Assembly: GCA_026003195.1 (NCBI GenBank) | Contig: BPGU01000001.1 | Location: 1,163,398-1,227,397, forward strand | From: Armatimonadota bacterium | GTDB lineage: Bacteria; Armatimonadota; HRBIN16 | Length of the DNA stretch: 64,000 nt | Direction: 5' to 3' | In this document: piece after piece, positions 9,131 through 18,907 of the stretch | How the letters are laid out: each line of letters starts with the position of its first letter | Numbering within the stretch: position 1 is the stretch's first letter | Position numbers and translations under genes: made by a program | Notes under the pieces: model-generated | Told to the model about the DNA's origin: nothing | What the model saw: the letters and a program-made list of their open reading frames with translations, nothing else | Databases searched by the model: none

Positions 9131-9160
9131 AAAGAAAAAGCGGCGGTTTCCAACCGCCGC
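9131..9160 (-). terminator. Rho-independent terminator after the large glycosidase gene
   Basis: On the minus strand a perfect 9-bp GC-rich stem (9140-9148 pairing with 9152-9160) with a 3-base loop is followed directly by TTTTTCTTT (9131-9139 region). It lies about 94 bases after the stop of the large minus-strand gene and before the promoter region of the kinase-like gene. Confidence 0.9.
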
Positions 9161-9253
9161 CGAAGCCGGGGGATTACGGGACGCCTCAGGTGCGTAGTAT
9201 TTTTGTTGGGCGACCTCGCGTCCCTATTTTACTGCAGAGATGTTAACGACAAG

Positions 9254-12200
9254 TTAACGAACGGTTTTCTGGAAAGCAATTTGCGAGAGAGACTGCTCCA
9301 GAGACGATCTCGGACCTATCAGCACCAGCTCCACCGCCGGACAGGTAACCTCCCAGCCATCGGACACCTTGCGCAGAGGCACTTCTGTCACCGTGTATGC
9401 CCGTCCATTGCGCCATTCCACGATCCAGGCAGAAAGCCCCTGCGCCTGGCTGCGCCAGCGGAGATTTCCACCGTCCATCAGTGTTGCTACCAGCAACTCA
9501 GATTGCGCCAGCGGCTTGCTGTCCATACTAACCAGCATCCACGCGCTGCTGCTTTGGGCAATCAGAACACCATTGACACGCAGGCTTCGCCCACCAGTTG
9601 CCGCCAGAGGCTGGGCTGCTTCATCGAAAAGCACGGCACTTGGAAGGTTCTGCTGTGCTTCCCACACGATGTCCGCATCGCCCAGCCGCAGGCTTACGGT
9701 AGTCACAGTGTGCCTCTCTTCTCGGGGCAAGAGCGAAATCAGCCGCAAGGTGCTATCTCCTGTCAGCGATGTTCTCCATATCCCCTGCCGTGCCTCGATA
9801 CGGATGGAAGGATGTATCCCCATGGCGGGCAACAGTTCCAGATACAGATTCGTCTGCACGGAAACGGTAAGCGCCGAGTGCTCTACAAAAATGTCCTTGC
9901 CCGGAAGGGTCTCCCAGGGAATCGGGCAGTAAAACACCGCGCCCCTGCCCAAACGGTGCTGATAGAGCGGGATGTTCGCCGATAAACGCAGGGGCTCTGC
10001 CTGTCCCTTCTCTATCACAGGCTGAGGCAAACCAGAAGGATGCTCCACAACCCCTTGCAGGTTGACCCCACACAGCTTCTGCAGCCGAGAGGCGTCCCGT
10101 TTGCCCAGCGGGTCGGTGGAGGGATCACCGGATAGATACACCAGACATCCTGCGTTTGCCAGACTTTCGATAGCGGCAACGGAGGCTTCAGAGAGTGTGT
10201 AAGCCAGCGGCATCAGCACGGCACGAGGAGGGTTCTGCGCCAGCACGGGCAGTTCGCTCTCGTTGGCGACATCAAAAGGCACCCCTGTTGCCAGCAGGCA
10301 CTCTATCGCGTTCATCAACGCGGTGTGTGCCAGCCCCTCTGGCGCGCCTAGACGCCAGTTGTCAGGAAGCACCAGCACCACGTCTGCTCTGCGGTATTCA
10401 CGAGGCACTCTATCGGAGAAAAGGCGCAGGTTACGGTAAAGTTTCAGTACTGGTTTCGGACGCAGCGGGTTGTTCCATGCAATGCCCCAAGGGAAGACGC
10501 TGTCTGGGTCATCCGCCCAGCACCAGTTCTGGATTTTGGTCACATCCAGCGCCAGCGCGGCGTGCACCACCCACCAGAAGAGTTGCCGTTGCTGCCACTC
10601 GGTGCGCTGGATATGGTAACCTGTCCCACCCCGCTCTGGCTTCCAGGCGTCGTGTGTTTTGACCCCAAACTCACCGATGTTCACCGTCTTGCCCGCGAAA
10701 CGCATGTCGTTCCACTTGATGGTGGCCATCATCTGCGCCAGGTCTTGCTGCGGAGGATGGAAATAGCCGATGTTCGAGGCATCCATCCCGTCAAGGGAAA
10801 GACGCAGGTCGATGCCGTTGAACGGTCGCTGGTAGTACTCGCTGGTGATAGGATGCTCGGCATCTTCAGAGCGGATGGCTTCGCACAGTGCGCCGATCCA
10901 TCGCCGCATCAGCAACACCTGAAACCCGCGCACATCGCGCGTACGCACCTCGTACCAGCTTCCCGAAACAGCATTTTGCACCGGTATTTCGCCCAATTTC
11001 GCTTCAGGAACATGAGGTGCCCAAGCCTGGCGCAGCGCTTCGTCGCCACCGTACCGCTCGCGCAAAAACTCATTCCACAGGCGGCGAATGTCGGGGGTGT
11101 CCTTCAGGTTGAGCTGAAAATCGCCGTTCAGATAGTAAATCAACCCCGGCACGTGCTTGTAGCGTGCCGCAAACTGTCGGCACATCTCTGCTTGCCGCTT
11201 CAACGTCGCATCGTCTACCACAACATCCTGCCCTATTAGTAACCCCGCCATGTAGGGCAAGCCGAAGCGCTGCGATAGCTGCACCACCGCATCCAGTTGC
11301 CGCCACTGGGCCTCTGTAAACTGGTAGTTCTGGGGGTGGTACTGCAGGTTCTCATACAGATGCAGTCCGTATTCGCGCATCAGCTGCATCTCCCGGAACC
11401 AGGTCAGCGGGTTGTGACTGCGTGACCAGAACCAGTTGCCATAGGTATCCGTACCGAATAGAAGCGCTCGCTGCGCAAAGCCGTCAGGATGGATGAGGTT
11501 GAAAGCGTTGTGTTCGTAGGTGATGCGCACGCCGTTCTGAAGAACCCGGTCATCCTTCACACAGAAGCCACTCTGGATTCGGTCCAGCACCAGCTGACCC
11601 TGCCGAACATCCGCCTGCATGACCACGAAGTCCGGTGCGTCTGCAGGAACCCTCCAAATCCATTCCGTGTTCGCCTTCCCTCTGGGGGGAACTTCCAGCG
11701 TTTCCTGTCGCTGTTGCAGGCTCTTTCCCTCCGGGGTGAGAAGCCGCCAGAGCACGTTCACCGTCTGGGAACGTGTGGACATGTTCCGTATCTCCAGATG
11801 CAGTCGCGCGGTTTCGCCGCGCTGATAGATAGCGTAGTCGCTCCGCAGCTGTTCCGCCATCACGCCCGCCCGCAGCAGTTGTAACACATGACGCAATAGC
11901 ACTTCACCCTGCGCCCCCGCGAACACATCACGATTGGTGACTCCGAAAATCGCCCACGCGGAATCGGTAAAGGGACCGGCAAAGTGGCGAACCAGCGCAC
12001 CCGCTACGCCCGCAAATCTGCCATATCCATCCTGCACAACCACCAGTGGCAACCACCGGGCGTTTTGACGCAGCTGGGCGGTGGCCTCATAGCCTTTCAC
12101 CGCGCCCTCAGAACGCCAGTTTGCGCTCATCAACGCTCCCGGTGGTGCCACCAGTCGCGCACCCGTTATCGGCTGGTCAGGGCTGAAAAGGGTCAGTTGC

Positions 12201-13618
12201 GTGGGAGTAATCACCAGTCCGTCTTCGGGTTTGCCGTAATGGGCGTTGATGCGTTCCTCGCGCGGAACCGGCGCACAGGTGACTTCATCGAACCACATGC
12301 TACCCGAAGCCAGGTAAAGCCCCGCGTGAAACACCACTTTCGCTGCGTTCGGCACAATCTCGAAGCGCTCTTCGTAGCGTTTCCAGCCCTGTGTACCGCG
12401 CACCTGCGCAAAGTCCTTGAAAGTCACCAGTTTGCCGTCGCGGTCATACTGGTACACCGCCAGAAAGGCAAAGCCCGGTCCCTGCACGTGTTCTGTGCGC
12501 AAATGTGCACCAACCAGGTAGACACCCCCTGGCTCCACCGGTAGCGTATAGCTGAAACGCGCGCCCCCCTGCACATCTTGCGCCGTGACCTTCGCACAGC
12601 GTTCGCCAGCCGCTGGATTTTCGGTAACAACCCGACACTGCTCCCGGACATCGGCTTCCCAGCCTGTCCCTCCCTCTTCGAAACCGCCGTCCGGCACCCG
12701 TGCGAATCGTGCTCTTTCCATCTGTTGATGGATGAACTGGGCATACGGCATCCATCTACCGTTTTGCTTCATCACCAGATGGTCAAACGCATATCCGCCC
12801 GTGCACAACAGGTCGCCTCCCTGCATCAGGAAAGCCAGCAAAGCCTTTCTCGCCCCCACAGGAAACGACGCACCGGTGGGCACAATGAGCAGGTCAAACT
12901 GTTCGGCGTTCAAGACGGTGGGGTCAGCGATCTGGGCAGCGTTCAGCGGGGTCAATGGGATGCCTTCCGCTTGCAGAGCACGCTGGAAAGTCTCTAGCGG
13001 TGTACGCATCCCCACCACCGGTAGCGCTGGCTCGTGCAATATCGCCGCGCGATAGCCTGTGCGTCGTGACGTGTTCAGAGGTTCCGTCCACTCCACGCCC
13101 TTCTCGCCTCTTACCAGATTCATGTCGTCGAACCACGCGGTTCCGCTGGCGTTATAGATGCCGATGCGCAATGCGATATACTCTGCCTCTACATGGACCC
13201 GAAATGTATACTCCGCGTACGTCCACGAGTGCGTACCGGAATACTGTGCGAAGTCGTATGCCTCCACCATACGCCCAGCGGCGTCGAACTGGTAGATTGC
13301 CATGAAGGCATAGCCTGCCCCACCTGAAGGCACCACATGGCGCGTTGCTACCCAGCCGCACACCGTCCATTTTTCACCAGGTAGTACCGCATAGACGACC
13401 TGCTCCACCTGCGCTCCGTGCGTGCTGTCTACTCGCAGGCTCCGCCGACCACTGCGTTTGTGCTGAGTGTCGTACGACGCTCCGCTCGCCATACTCCATC
13501 CGGAATCGGTCTCGAAGCCTCCGTTGCGCAACAACGACGGTGAGGCGAGTAGAGCAGAACTTTCAGAAAGGGCAAGCCATAACCACGCAACAGCAAGAAT
13601 CAGGCATCGGCTATTCAT
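9254..13618 (-). CDS. Very large secreted multidomain glycoside hydrolase-like protein
   Basis: About 1454 residues with a signal peptide (RCLILAVAWLWLALSESSALLA). Two lectin-like modules of similar design come first (LLRNGGFETDSGWSM and VPDGGFEEGGTGWEAD), each with a KxxVFHAGLYLASGSMWFDEV-like end; these resemble CBM4/9-type carbohydrate-binding modules. Between and after them are Rossmann/GATase-like stretches (DLLIVPTGASFPVGARKALLAFL). The middle holds a glycosidase-like TIM barrel with a candidate nucleophile in VNIGEFGVKTHDAW (about residue 983) and LIYYLNGDFQLN where the acid/base is expected. The start ATG 13618 follows GGAGGG and puts the signal peptide first; an ATG 87 bases further upstream is less likely. 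The exact GH family and sugar are unknown. A terminator follows. Confidence 0.82.
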   Translation of the reverse strand: MNSRCLILAVAWLWLALSESSALLASPSLLRNGGFETDSGWSMASGASYDTQHKRSGRRSLRVDSTHGAQVEQVVYAVLPGEKWTVCGWVATRHVVPSGGAGYAFMAIYQFDAAGRMVEAYDFAQYSGTHSWTYAEYTFRVHVEAEYIALRIGIYNASGTAWFDDMNLVRGEKGVEWTEPLNTSRRTGYRAAILHEPALPVVGMRTPLETFQRALQAEGIPLTPLNAAQIADPTVLNAEQFDLLIVPTGASFPVGARKALLAFLMQGGDLLCTGGYAFDHLVMKQNGRWMPYAQFIHQQMERARFARVPDGGFEEGGTGWEADVREQCRVVTENPAAGERCAKVTAQDVQGGARFSYTLPVEPGGVYLVGAHLRTEHVQGPGFAFLAVYQYDRDGKLVTFKDFAQVRGTQGWKRYEERFEIVPNAAKVVFHAGLYLASGSMWFDEVTCAPVPREERINAHYGKPEDGLVITPTQLTLFSPDQPITGARLVAPPGALMSANWRSEGAVKGYEATAQLRQNARWLPLVVVQDGYGRFAGVAGALVRHFAGPFTDSAWAIFGVTNRDVFAGAQGEVLLRHVLQLLRAGVMAEQLRSDYAIYQRGETARLHLEIRNMSTRSQTVNVLWRLLTPEGKSLQQRQETLEVPPRGKANTEWIWRVPADAPDFVVMQADVRQGQLVLDRIQSGFCVKDDRVLQNGVRITYEHNAFNLIHPDGFAQRALLFGTDTYGNWFWSRSHNPLTWFREMQLMREYGLHLYENLQYHPQNYQFTEAQWRQLDAVVQLSQRFGLPYMAGLLIGQDVVVDDATLKRQAEMCRQFAARYKHVPGLIYYLNGDFQLNLKDTPDIRRLWNEFLRERYGGDEALRQAWAPHVPEAKLGEIPVQNAVSGSWYEVRTRDVRGFQVLLMRRWIGALCEAIRSEDAEHPITSEYYQRPFNGIDLRLSLDGMDASNIGYFHPPQQDLAQMMATIKWNDMRFAGKTVNIGEFGVKTHDAWKPERGGTGYHIQRTEWQQRQLFWWVVHAALALDVTKIQNWCWADDPDSVFPWGIAWNNPLRPKPVLKLYRNLRLFSDRVPREYRRADVVLVLPDNWRLGAPEGLAHTALMNAIECLLATGVPFDVANESELPVLAQNPPRAVLMPLAYTLSEASVAAIESLANAGCLVYLSGDPSTDPLGKRDASRLQKLCGVNLQGVVEHPSGLPQPVIEKGQAEPLRLSANIPLYQHRLGRGAVFYCPIPWETLPGKDIFVEHSALTVSVQTNLYLELLPAMGIHPSIRIEARQGIWRTSLTGDSTLRLISLLPREERHTVTTVSLRLGDADIVWEAQQNLPSAVLFDEAAQPLAATGGRSLRVNGVLIAQSSSAWMLVSMDSKPLAQSELLVATLMDGGNLRWRSQAQGLSAWIVEWRNGRAYTVTEVPLRKVSDGWEVTCPAVELVLIGPRSSLEQSLSQIAFQKTVR

Positions 13619-13732
13619 CACCGCCCTCCGGGGGCACGAAGGGTCGCAATCCGCCACAATATGGCTAATAGATTTTGCACACGTACCTCCCTGTAAACCA
13701 TTCAACCCGATTTTTTGACGTAGCTGCAGGTT

Positions 13733-14494
13733 TTAGCCTGCGCAAATGGTCAATCCCTCCTGCTCCGCCATCAGCAGTATCTGGCTGACCGCTACCAGCG
13801 CCGCCGTCTCTGTGCGCAGGATACGAGGCATCAGACAGACTGTGGTTGCCCCGTGCTCCCGACACAGCACGACCTCTTCGTCCGTCAATCCCCCTTCCGG
13901 TCCCACAACGACCGTCACTCCCGAATCCAGAGCACCGACTCGCAACCACTCCGCAAGCGACAACGCTGCACCGTCTGGATGCAACGCCAGAACGCTCGTA
14001 CGTGTCACCATCTCCAGCGCCTGCTGAAGAGACAAAACGCCTTCCACTGTGGGCACCTTCGCTCGGTGAGCCTGTTCCGCCGCCTCTTTGGCGATTCTCC
14101 GCCAGCGCTCCACCCGCGACCTCTCGCGCTCTCCTTCCAGCCTCACCACACTCCGCTCGGTATGTACCAGAAGAAAACGCGAGACACCAACCTCCGTCCC
14201 GTGCTGGATGACCTGCTCTATCTTTTCGCCCTTTGCCAGCGATTGCACGACCGTGATGTGCACGCTCGGCTCCACATCCAGCTCCACCCAGCTGCCCACG
14301 CGCGCCACCGTTTCGTCCTTCCGCACCGACTCCAGCACGCAGTGATACTCCTTGCCCGAACCATCCAGTACACTGATTTCGTCGCCGGGCTGCAACCGGA
14401 GCACTGCTCGAATCTGACGGGCATCTTCTCCCAGAATGCGCACGATGCCGTCCGAAAACTGCTCTGCAGACACAAAGAAACGATGCCTGGGCAC
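13733..14494 (-). CDS. rsmE: 16S rRNA (uracil-1498-N3)-methyltransferase
   Basis: A 253-residue SPOUT-class enzyme that methylates U1498 of 16S rRNA. Recognisable blocks are the N-terminal PRHRFFV PUA-like start, QSLAKGEKIEQVIQHGTEVGV, ERSVVRL, RRIAKEAAEQAHRAKVP, and the SAM-binding knot VVVGPEGGLTDEEV with LMPRILRTETAALVAV. The length is normal for the family. The start is GTG 14494, with GAGG in range and only 3 bases after the prmA stop. prmA-rsmE adjacency is common in bacteria and supports both calls. Confidence 0.96.
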   Translation of the reverse strand: MPRHRFFVSAEQFSDGIVRILGEDARQIRAVLRLQPGDEISVLDGSGKEYHCVLESVRKDETVARVGSWVELDVEPSVHITVVQSLAKGEKIEQVIQHGTEVGVSRFLLVHTERSVVRLEGERERSRVERWRRIAKEAAEQAHRAKVPTVEGVLSLQQALEMVTRTSVLALHPDGAALSLAEWLRVGALDSGVTVVVGPEGGLTDEEVVLCREHGATTVCLMPRILRTETAALVAVSQILLMAEQEGLTICAG

Positions 14495-14497
14495 GGT

Positions 14498-15346
14498 TTA
14501 ACCTCTCCTCGCAGCAAAAGCCCACCAGTCCCCGCGCTTGCGAACGATCATCTCGTGCCAAGGAGGTTGTGACAAAGCCCTGCGAACGGACTGCTGTCGC
14601 CCCTCCACGATACCGCTCACGATCAGGCTTCCCCCGCGCCGGCTACAACGCGCAAAATCGGGCAGCAACTGCAGGATGACCTCTGCAGTGATGTTGGCCA
14701 CCAGCAGATCGCATTCCGGCGCGCCTTCACATCCTTCTGCCAGGTGCACCGACACCACCTTTTCTACCCTGTTGCGAGCCACATTGCGCTGCGCGACGAG
14801 CACCGCTACCGGGTCGTTATCGCCCGCCCATACGGAAGAAGCTCCCAGCTTTGCCGCCGCAATCGCCAGGATGCCTGAACCGGTACCCACATCCACCACC
14901 GCCACGCCAGTCTGTATCATTTCTTCTAAAAAATCTAAACATAATTGAGTGGTTTCATGCAGCCCCGTACCGAAAGCCATGCCCGGGTCGAGTTCAATCA
15001 CCACATCCTCTTGACGAGGCGTATAGGGCTCCCACGAGGGTTGAATCACTATCCGACTGCCTACTCGGAAGGTGTGGAAAAACTGCTTCCACGCATCCGC
15101 CCATTCGGACTCGTCTCGCACTCGCTCTTCCACGCGCTGCATGGGAGGAAGCCCCCACTCCGGCAGGAGCGATAGCTGCGTCAGGAGCCACCTTTTGCGT
15201 TCGTCCAAACGCCCGTCCACCGGCAGCGCGACGACAACCTTGTCTGATTCCAGCCGAACACCTTGCACTCCTGCCTGTCGGCAAACTTCTGCGACCGCCT
15301 CATGTGAAATGGGGTGGACCAGGATGCCCATCTCCAGCCATTTCAT
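14498..15346 (-). CDS. prmA: Ribosomal protein L11 methyltransferase
   Basis: A 282-residue enzyme that trimethylates lysines and the N-terminus of ribosomal protein L11. The N-terminal substrate-recruiting domain starts KWLEMGILVHPISHEAVAE. The linker has WADAWKQFFHTFRVG, and the methyltransferase domain has DPGMAFGTGLHETTQLCL, VVDVGTGSGILAIAAAKLGA and LLVANITAEVILQLLPD, all diagnostic for PrmA. The ribosome site GGGAGGA overlaps the last codons of the upstream permease (stop 4 bases before this ATG), so the gene belongs to the ABC-permease/prmA/rsmE operon. Confidence 0.97.
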   Translation of the reverse strand: MKWLEMGILVHPISHEAVAEVCRQAGVQGVRLESDKVVVALPVDGRLDERKRWLLTQLSLLPEWGLPPMQRVEERVRDESEWADAWKQFFHTFRVGSRIVIQPSWEPYTPRQEDVVIELDPGMAFGTGLHETTQLCLDFLEEMIQTGVAVVDVGTGSGILAIAAAKLGASSVWAGDNDPVAVLVAQRNVARNRVEKVVSVHLAEGCEGAPECDLLVANITAEVILQLLPDFARCSRRGGSLIVSGIVEGRQQSVRRALSQPPWHEMIVRKRGDWWAFAARRG

Positions 15347-15350
15347 CTTG

Positions 15351-16746
15351 TTATCCTCCCGCTTGAGCCTGTTTTCGGCGCATCAGCGCTCCCCCTGCGA
15401 TTGCTACAGCTGAGCCTAGCGCGAAGTACACTACGCTCCAGAGGGCGAAGTGGTGGTCGGTTCCAAACAGTTCCGCCGGCGTGAAAAGGTTGGCAAACGT
15501 CCATTCCCAACGACGCTGCAATGCTTGCACATTGTACAAGAATTGCGCGAGAAGGTACATTGTTCCCACCAGCAGGAATAAAGCCCCCCAACGGTTCTTG
15601 ATTAGCACGGAGGCAAAATATCCCAAAGCCCACACCCACCAGACGTAACCCGCCAGGTACAGCCATGCCACCGCGCTGGTGCGCATCTTTGCGGGTAAAA
15701 ACAGGTCCGTCAGGCTCCCTGCTAGGAGTAATAACAGCAAATAGAGCAACGCGCTTTGCACCGTCCCCACCTTCAGAGAGCGTGGATGCAACCACTGGTA
15801 CCATCTTTTCTCTACGAGCGGTACCCCCCGTTGCTACGATAGGAGTAATGGTGGCGAGCGAGGTGGCCACTACCATCGCCATATAGTTGGACACAGAGGC
15901 GGGGAAAGTGGCTCCTCTGGCAGTGATCAATGCAGCCCCCAGAGACCACAGGTATAAAATCGCCGTCAGCAATCGGGTTTTCCATGCTCCCTGACGAGGG
16001 TCGGGTAAGAGGTAGTTCGCCGCGATCTGCAGCAAGATAGCCAGAAGGAGCGAAACGGATATCGCCACAAACACCCAGAACTGCCAAGGTGCCAGTCCTA
16101 TCCCCGGCACCAACATGGATGCGGACATGCTCCCCCCAAAGGCTCTACTCATCACGAAGGCAATGCCTATCACCATCCCCGCGAAGTACGCGCTCGCCAG
16201 CGCGCCGTAGGTCAACACGTTCGCCAGGGTGGTACTGGAACAGATCGCGCTCATCATCAAGCCGAAAGCCGCCAGCAGCGCGCCGGTGATGAGCATCCCT
16301 GCATAGCGCTCCAGCATCACTCCTGTATCCACTCCCCCCATCAGGAACAGCACAGCCACCAGAGGCATCCCGCACAGAATCATTACCACCATGAACGCCA
16401 GCGCGGAAGCAAACTTGCCCCAAACGATTGCAAAGCGAGAGAGAGGTGTCATGATAAGCAGCTCGTAAGTGCGCTGTTCGCGTTCCATCGTAATCGCACT
16501 GGTGGTTAGAGCTGGTGTGATAAACGCTACCAGAAACCACTGAGTGGCCACCAGTGTTTCGAACAACGTCTGTGCCAGACCAGCTGTGGAGCGCTGTACT
16601 CCCTGCGCCATAAACTCGTTATACGATACCACAACCACCAGTCCCAGTATCAGCAGGTAAGCTACCAGACAGCCGTATGTTCGCACCCCACGCATCCGCT
16701 GGCGGGAAGACTGCCGAAAAACAGGATTCTCCAGTCGTTCGATCAC
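15351..16746 (-). CDS. ABC-2 type transporter permease, disrupted by a one-base frameshift
   Basis: This is the membrane partner of the ATPase encoded just upstream. Start GTG 16746 shares its first base with the ATPase stop (TAGTG). The frame from there encodes several transmembrane helices with the ABC-2 block FLVAFITPALTTSAITMEREQRTYELLIMTPLS. It then loses sense after SLATITPIVATG. The sequence resumes in the next frame as VPLVEKRWYQWLHPRSLK followed by four more helices to the stop at 15351. The switch coincides with a run of six G on the coding strand (C6 at 15824-15829); removing one G restores one continuous protein of about 465 residues. This may be a sequencing error, a real mutation or a slippage site. 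Confidence 0.85.
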
Positions 16747-17687
16747 TATTGCACCGCTCCCTGGGTCACCCGCATGAAGATGTCCTCGAGGTCGGTAGGC
16801 TGCTCGGCGAAGGAGAGCACTTTGACTCGCTTTTCGGCTAAAGCCCACACCACACGATAGTGCTCCCCCGGTGCTCCTACGTAGTGTGCCCGAATGACCC
16901 CATCCTCTACCTGCACGTCCCGGATGTCTTCCATTTGGCTCTGTAACACCTGCACTGCAACATCTACATCCCCATCCTCAGCAACCTTTATTTCCAGCAC
17001 GTGCGAGCCGGTCAGCTGGCGCATGATGGTATTCATCTCGCCACTGATGAGCAGTTCTCCTCGCTCGATGATGGCGATCTTGTTGCAGATGTCCGCCAGC
17101 TCAGGTAGAATGTGCGAGGAGATCAGGATGGTCTTACCCATGTTGCGCAGTTCTTTCAACAGCTCCTTGATCTCAATACGGGCGCGCGGGTCCAAGCCCG
17201 AAGCAGGTTCATCCAGCAGCAACACCTGCGGATTGTGCAGCAGGGTCTTCGCCAGGCACAGCCTCTGTTTCATTCCGCGCGAGAGAGCCTCTACGTAGTC
17301 GTTCTTCTTGTGCGACAGGTCGGTGAGCGCAAGCACATCGTCTATCAGTCGCTCGCGTTCGGAGCGCGGCACGCGATAGGCGCACGCGAAAAAGTCCAGA
17401 TACTCCCACACCTTCACATCGTCGTACACGCCGAAAAAGTCGGGCATGTAACCGATGAGCCGCCGCACTGCCTCCGGTTCCCGGACGACATCATGTCCCG
17501 CAATGGTGGCAGTACCGCTTGTCGGCTCCAGCAGAGTAGCAAGGATGCGGATGGTGGTGGTCTTCCCCGCGCCGTTGGGTCCGATAAAACCCAGAATATC
17601 TCCCTCCTCGATGCGCAGGTTCAGGTTATTCACCGCCACCAGATTGCCGTACTTTTTGGTCAGGTTGTGGGTCTCGACAATTGCCAC
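16746..17687 (-). CDS. ABC transporter ATP-binding protein (ABC-2 type, CcmA/NatA-like)
   Basis: A 313-residue ATPase. It shows Walker A GPNGAGKTTTI, Q-loop ending GYMPDFFG, signature LSRGMKQRL, Walker B VLLLDEPASGLDPRAR and the switch His in ISSHILPEL. The C-terminal ~90 residues (QLTGSHVLEIKV and on) form the small regulatory domain often seen in ABC-2 exporters and in gliding-type (GldA-like) ATPases. I choose GTG 17687 (VAIVETHNLTKKYG) because family similarity begins there; the frame runs further upstream. It is coupled to the downstream permease by a one-base overlap. Substrate unknown. Confidence 0.93.
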   Translation of the reverse strand: MAIVETHNLTKKYGNLVAVNNLNLRIEEGDILGFIGPNGAGKTTTIRILATLLEPTSGTATIAGHDVVREPEAVRRLIGYMPDFFGVYDDVKVWEYLDFFACAYRVPRSERERLIDDVLALTDLSHKKNDYVEALSRGMKQRLCLAKTLLHNPQVLLLDEPASGLDPRARIEIKELLKELRNMGKTILISSHILPELADICNKIAIIERGELLISGEMNTIMRQLTGSHVLEIKVAEDGDVDVAVQVLQSQMEDIRDVQVEDGVIRAHYVGAPGEHYRVVWALAEKRVKVLSFAEQPTDLEDIFMRVTQGAVQ

Positions 17688-17853
17688 CGTTGCCCCCCCG
17701 TTCGCTTTGCTGCTCGCGGTGCTAGAGATTAACACAAAACACCATCCTCTGGCAAGAGGATGCATCCAAATGCATGGCGAAACCGATGCCTATCAACATC
17801 CCAAGAGACTCGCTGCGCTTGGTGGAAAACGACCTGTTCATGAGAGGTGAAAA

Positions 17854-18900
17854 ATGTCTGCGATTCGGATAGCCATTGCAGGCTGCGGCAGCGTCAGTCG
17901 CCATTACCTGAGCGATTTGCAAAGCAGCGAGCATGCGCAGGTTGTCGCTCTGTGCGACGTGCTGGAAGAGCGCGCCCGCGAACGCGCCGAGCAGTTCGGC
18001 ATACCGCAGATTTACACAGACGTGGATGAACTGCTCGCCCGGTGTGAGTTCGACATGCTCATCAACCTGACCTCCATGCAGCAACACTACCCGATTAACC
18101 TGAAGGCGTTACAGGCTGGCAAGCACGTACTGTGCGAAAAGCCCTTTGCCACCACGCTGGAGGAAGGTCGCACGCTGATAGAAACTGCCCGACAACAGGG
18201 TGTCAACCTCTGGGGCGCGCCGACGGTAGTCACCAGCCCGGCATTCCAGTGCATGGCAGAGCTGCTGGCACAGAAGGCGGTAGGCGACGTATACGTTGCC
18301 CGCGCATGGTATGGGCATGGGGGACCTGGATGGGGACCCTGGTTCTACCAGAAGGGCGGCGGTTGCCTGTTCGACCTGGGGGTTTACAACATTACGACGC
18401 TAACAGGGCTACTCGGTCCCGCCAGAAGCGTCACCGCGCTGATGGGAACCGCCATTAAAGAGCGGTGGGTAGAAGGACAGCACGTGAAAGTGGAAGCGGA
18501 TGACAACACTATCGTACTGATGGAGCACGGCGATAGTGTTTTCTCCTGCGTGATGACCGGTTTCGTATATGGTCCCTACCATGAGGAGCGCACCATTGAA
18601 CTGGTGGGGACGAAGGGCAGTATCAACATGCTGGGCTGGGACTGGCATCCCAGGGGCGTGGAGGTCTGGGACACCGAATCTGGTGCGTGGAAGGTGGTAT
18701 GCGAGGATCAGAAGGGCTACAACTGGAATCAGGGAGGCTCGTACCTGGCGCGGTGTCTTGCCACCGGCGAAAAACCGCTGATGACCGCCGAGCATGCCTT
18801 TCACGTGCTGGAGGTGATGCTGGCTGCGCAAAAGTCCGCACAAACAGGGCAGCGCGTGGAGGTGTACAGTCGGTTCTCTGCCCCCTGGCTGGAGAGGTAG
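17854..18900 (+). CDS. Gfo/Idh/MocA-family oxidoreductase
   Basis: A 348-residue dehydrogenase with an N-terminal Rossmann fold (IRIAIAGCGSVSRHYLSDL), the EKPFATT signature at about residue 96 and a C-terminal domain containing GGGCLFDLGVYNI. The GxGxxG motif is GCGSVS, with Ser at the last position, which occurs in the family. GAGAGG lies 7 bases before ATG 17854. It begins a plus-strand set with an FAD oxidoreductase (7-base gap) and a propeller glycosidase-like protein, suggesting a carbohydrate or polyol oxidation pathway. It is divergent from the ABC operon. Confidence 0.92.
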   Translation: MSAIRIAIAGCGSVSRHYLSDLQSSEHAQVVALCDVLEERARERAEQFGIPQIYTDVDELLARCEFDMLINLTSMQQHYPINLKALQAGKHVLCEKPFATTLEEGRTLIETARQQGVNLWGAPTVVTSPAFQCMAELLAQKAVGDVYVARAWYGHGGPGWGPWFYQKGGGCLFDLGVYNITTLTGLLGPARSVTALMGTAIKERWVEGQHVKVEADDNTIVLMEHGDSVFSCVMTGFVYGPYHEERTIELVGTKGSINMLGWDWHPRGVEVWDTESGAWKVVCEDQKGYNWNQGGSYLARCLATGEKPLMTAEHAFHVLEVMLAAQKSAQTGQRVEVYSRFSAPWLER

Positions 18901-18907
18901 TACGGGG

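Noticed and set aside
15343-15823. C-terminal extension of the permease frame beyond the G6 run
   Set aside because: After the run this frame gives a Gly/Arg/Ser-rich sequence with no membrane helices, while the neighbouring frame continues the permease.
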